This document shows, piece by piece, positions 62,927 to 64,000 of a stretch of 64,000 bases of DNA; positions within the stretch are counted from its first letter, which is position 1, and each line of letters starts with the position of its first letter. This stretch comes from Leptospira harrisiae. GTDB taxonomy: Bacteria; Spirochaetota; Leptospiria; Leptospirales; Leptospiraceae. Where the stretch lies: contig NZ_NPDX01000001.1 of NCBI RefSeq assembly GCF_002811945.1, forward strand, positions 1,372,501 through 1,436,500, given 5' to 3'. The notes under the pieces were generated by a model. The model did no database searches and had not been told where the DNA came from. It saw only the letters and a program-made list of their open reading frames with translations. Position numbers and translations under genes: made by a program.

Positions 62927-63032
62927 CGACATCTGTCGATTATAATTTGAAATCTTTTGGGCATTTGTCGACTATTTTTTCGTAATCATGCCATTTTTTG
63001 CTTGAATCAACGTGAAAACTCGGCATCTGTCG
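62927..63032. promoter_or_regulatory. Three operator-like CGRCATCTGTCG boxes between aldolase and TetR genes
   Basis: CGACATCTGTCG (62927-62938) contains the inverted repeat CGACA-TC-TGTCG. Variants GGGCATTTGTCG (62959-62970) and CGGCATCTGTCG (63021-63032) follow. Starts are 32 and 62 bp apart, close to three and six helical turns. The third copy lies inside or just after the TetR start. They are the natural binding sites for the divergent TetR protein. Confidence 0.6.
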
Positions 63033-63665
63033 AAGGAGATGCGAAAACAAACAAAAGTTCTCTCGGAGAAGACCTCAGATCTTGTGGGACGACCGGCCAT
63101 CCTTGTCCAAGCATTACGGGAACTTTTGCGGATCGAATCACCGGAATCCATTACTTATGCGAAGGTTTGTGAAAGGGCAAATATCCCGAGAGCCTCGGCT
63201 TATCATTTTTTTCCCAATATGGGGGCATTGTATCTTGGACTTCGTTTGGTACATTCGGAATTGGTTTCCGAACGTTTGGCAAAGGTAAACACTTCTGTTT
63301 TTGCCACTTGGCAGGACTATGTATATTTTCTTGCTAAGGAAGCTGCGGCTGTAGTTTGCGAAGACCAAGCTTTGATGCGTGTGGTTTACGGAGTCAGAAA
63401 CGAAGAGACGAAATTCATTGGCAAGGCTTTGGATGAAACCATCTCTCAGTTGGCATTATCGCAAGTACAAGAAAGGTTTGTTTTACCCGAATGGCCAGAA
63501 GCCTTACGTAAGGTAGGAATTGCCGTTTCAATCATTGATTCTGTCTTTCGATTTTCCTTTCGAGAAGGCGGAGAGATCACAGAAGAAATGGTAAACGAAG
63601 CGGGAAGGGCCGCCGTTGCCTATTTACGTTCCTATTTGCCTGAATATCTAAAATACAGGAAATGA
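63012..63665 (+). CDS. TetR-family transcriptional regulator
   Basis: A 217-residue protein. The N-terminal helix-turn-helix is LVQALRELLRIESPESITYAKVCERANIPRASAYHFFPNMGALYLGL (about 30-75), with the TetR recognition helix RASAYHFF. The C-terminal ligand and dimer domain (about 80-217) is not informative. The likely start is GTG at 63012. An ATG at 63039 has AAGGAG directly against it, too close to use. It probably controls itself and the divergent aldolase genes. Confidence 0.88.
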   Translation: MKTRHLSKEMRKQTKVLSEKTSDLVGRPAILVQALRELLRIESPESITYAKVCERANIPRASAYHFFPNMGALYLGLRLVHSELVSERLAKVNTSVFATWQDYVYFLAKEAAAVVCEDQALMRVVYGVRNEETKFIGKALDETISQLALSQVQERFVLPEWPEALRKVGIAVSIIDSVFRFSFREGGEITEEMVNEAGRAAVAYLRSYLPEYLKYRK

Positions 63666-63745
63666 ATTCCATTCACGATTGTACTGATTCCCTTTCGTCC
63701 TATAAAAAATAATCGACAATTGTTTGTTTTTTGTAAGATTACCTC

Positions 63746-63856
63746 TTACGCCTTTTTGGGAGGGACCAATTCTGAAAGTCCTTCGTTTGCGATGCGTTCG
63801 GTTGTTTCCATTAAAATTTCTGAGAGTTTGTTTGGTAGGAGAGTCTGGATGATCAT
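63746..63856 (-). CDS. Possible 36-residue small protein
   Basis: The minus strand encodes a short frame starting MIIQTLLPNKLSEIL and ending GLSELVPPKKA. It has a plausible amphipathic helix and clean start and stop. Its ATG overlaps the ATG of the rightward gene on the palindrome ATGATCAT. There is only a weak ribosome site. It may be a real microprotein, the relic of a larger gene's end, or chance. Confidence 0.3.
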   Translation of the reverse strand: MIIQTLLPNKLSEILMETTERIANEGLSELVPPKKA

Positions 63857-64000
63857 CAATCAATTCCAATCATTGGTTCGCAAGTGGAATCATATCTTAA
63901 TTCAATTTGTTTCTTCTGTTCTTGGACCGACAGATCGATTTGTGATGCGTCATCGGATTTTGAATGGAACCCTTCTTGCCGGAATCATTGCGATGGGAGT
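63849..64000 (+). CDS. Start of a gene cut by the right edge
   Basis: The frame opens at ATG 63849 with AGGAGAG about 6 bases upstream and runs to the window end (about 50 residues: MIINQFQSLVRKW ... LGPTDRFVMRHRILNGTLLAGIIAMGV). The last residues look like the start of a membrane helix after a short cytoplasmic N-terminus, as in membrane sensor kinases or cyclases, but the family cannot be named. An in-frame ATG at 63792 is less likely because it lacks a ribosome site. Confidence 0.6.
   Translation, partial: MIINQFQSLVRKWNHILIQFVSSVLGPTDRFVMRHRILNGTLLAGIIAMG

Overview
The window looks like a chromosomal segment of a spirochaete of the genus Leptospira, more likely a free-living lineage than a host-restricted one. 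The reasons are its low-to-moderate GC content, many lipoproteins with a loose spirochaetal lipobox (Cys after FVSC, FAYC, LVGC or LYHC), genes for a periplasmic flagellum that include P- and L-ring proteins, and many PAS sensor kinases, cyclases and HD-GYP proteins. The genus call rests on recognised protein families and gene style, not on a database search. No insertion sequence, prophage or CRISPR array is visible. The only clearly mobile-type module is a VapBC toxin-antitoxin pair.

Layout. 1-6.7 kb: the tail of a VOC-fold gene, then a tight leftward operon (small FtsX-like permease, ABC ATPase, ROK kinase, HIT protein, LPG-synthase-type membrane protein). A TPR protein with an Mrr-like C-terminus and a lipoprotein diverge from it, followed by ruvA. 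6.8-10.9 kb: a cNMP-binding patatin, an NlpC/P60 peptidase and a second patatin. 10.9-16.6 kb: a leftward set of lipoprotein, FadL-like outer-membrane protein and five-PAS histidine kinase. 16.7-23.8 kb: an SH3-M48 protease overlapping a CHASE2 adenylate cyclase, then a chemotaxis receptor, a PhzF protein and a PAS protein with a DHp helix but no ATPase domain. 23.8-33.1 kb: a gene-poor gap, tRNA-Arg(UCG), a HIT protein, two overlapping PPK2-family genes, a MarR-DUF1398 operon with a striking leaderless promoter/operator, VapBC with its operator, and a lipoprotein / NAD(P)HX-repair / membrane-protein operon.

33.2-47.8 kb is the core rightward block rimP-nusA-infB-rbfA-truB-rpsO-pnp-M16 peptidase-dut, running into the flagellar operon flgG-flgA-flgH-flgI-flgJ. 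From 53.3 to 47.9 kb a leftward five-gene string encodes an RRM protein, an ATP-grasp ligase, two SAM methyltransferases and a YihY/BrkB membrane protein with a large inserted beta-propeller. This string is the best candidate for an undescribed system. It diverges from an flgF-like gene. 54.4-64 kb holds an SDR, an MHYT hybrid kinase with an HD-GYP response regulator and an AraC regulator, a stand-alone GyrI-like protein, a pair of class II aldolases (one lacking its zinc ligands), a divergent TetR regulator with three operator-like boxes, and the start of a gene cut by the right edge.

The genes fall into translation and RNA maturation, periplasmic flagellum assembly, second-messenger and two-component signalling (cAMP and c-di-GMP), and envelope lipid or lipoprotein functions. 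Several start codons are TTG or GTG, or are uncertain; these are flagged in the entries.
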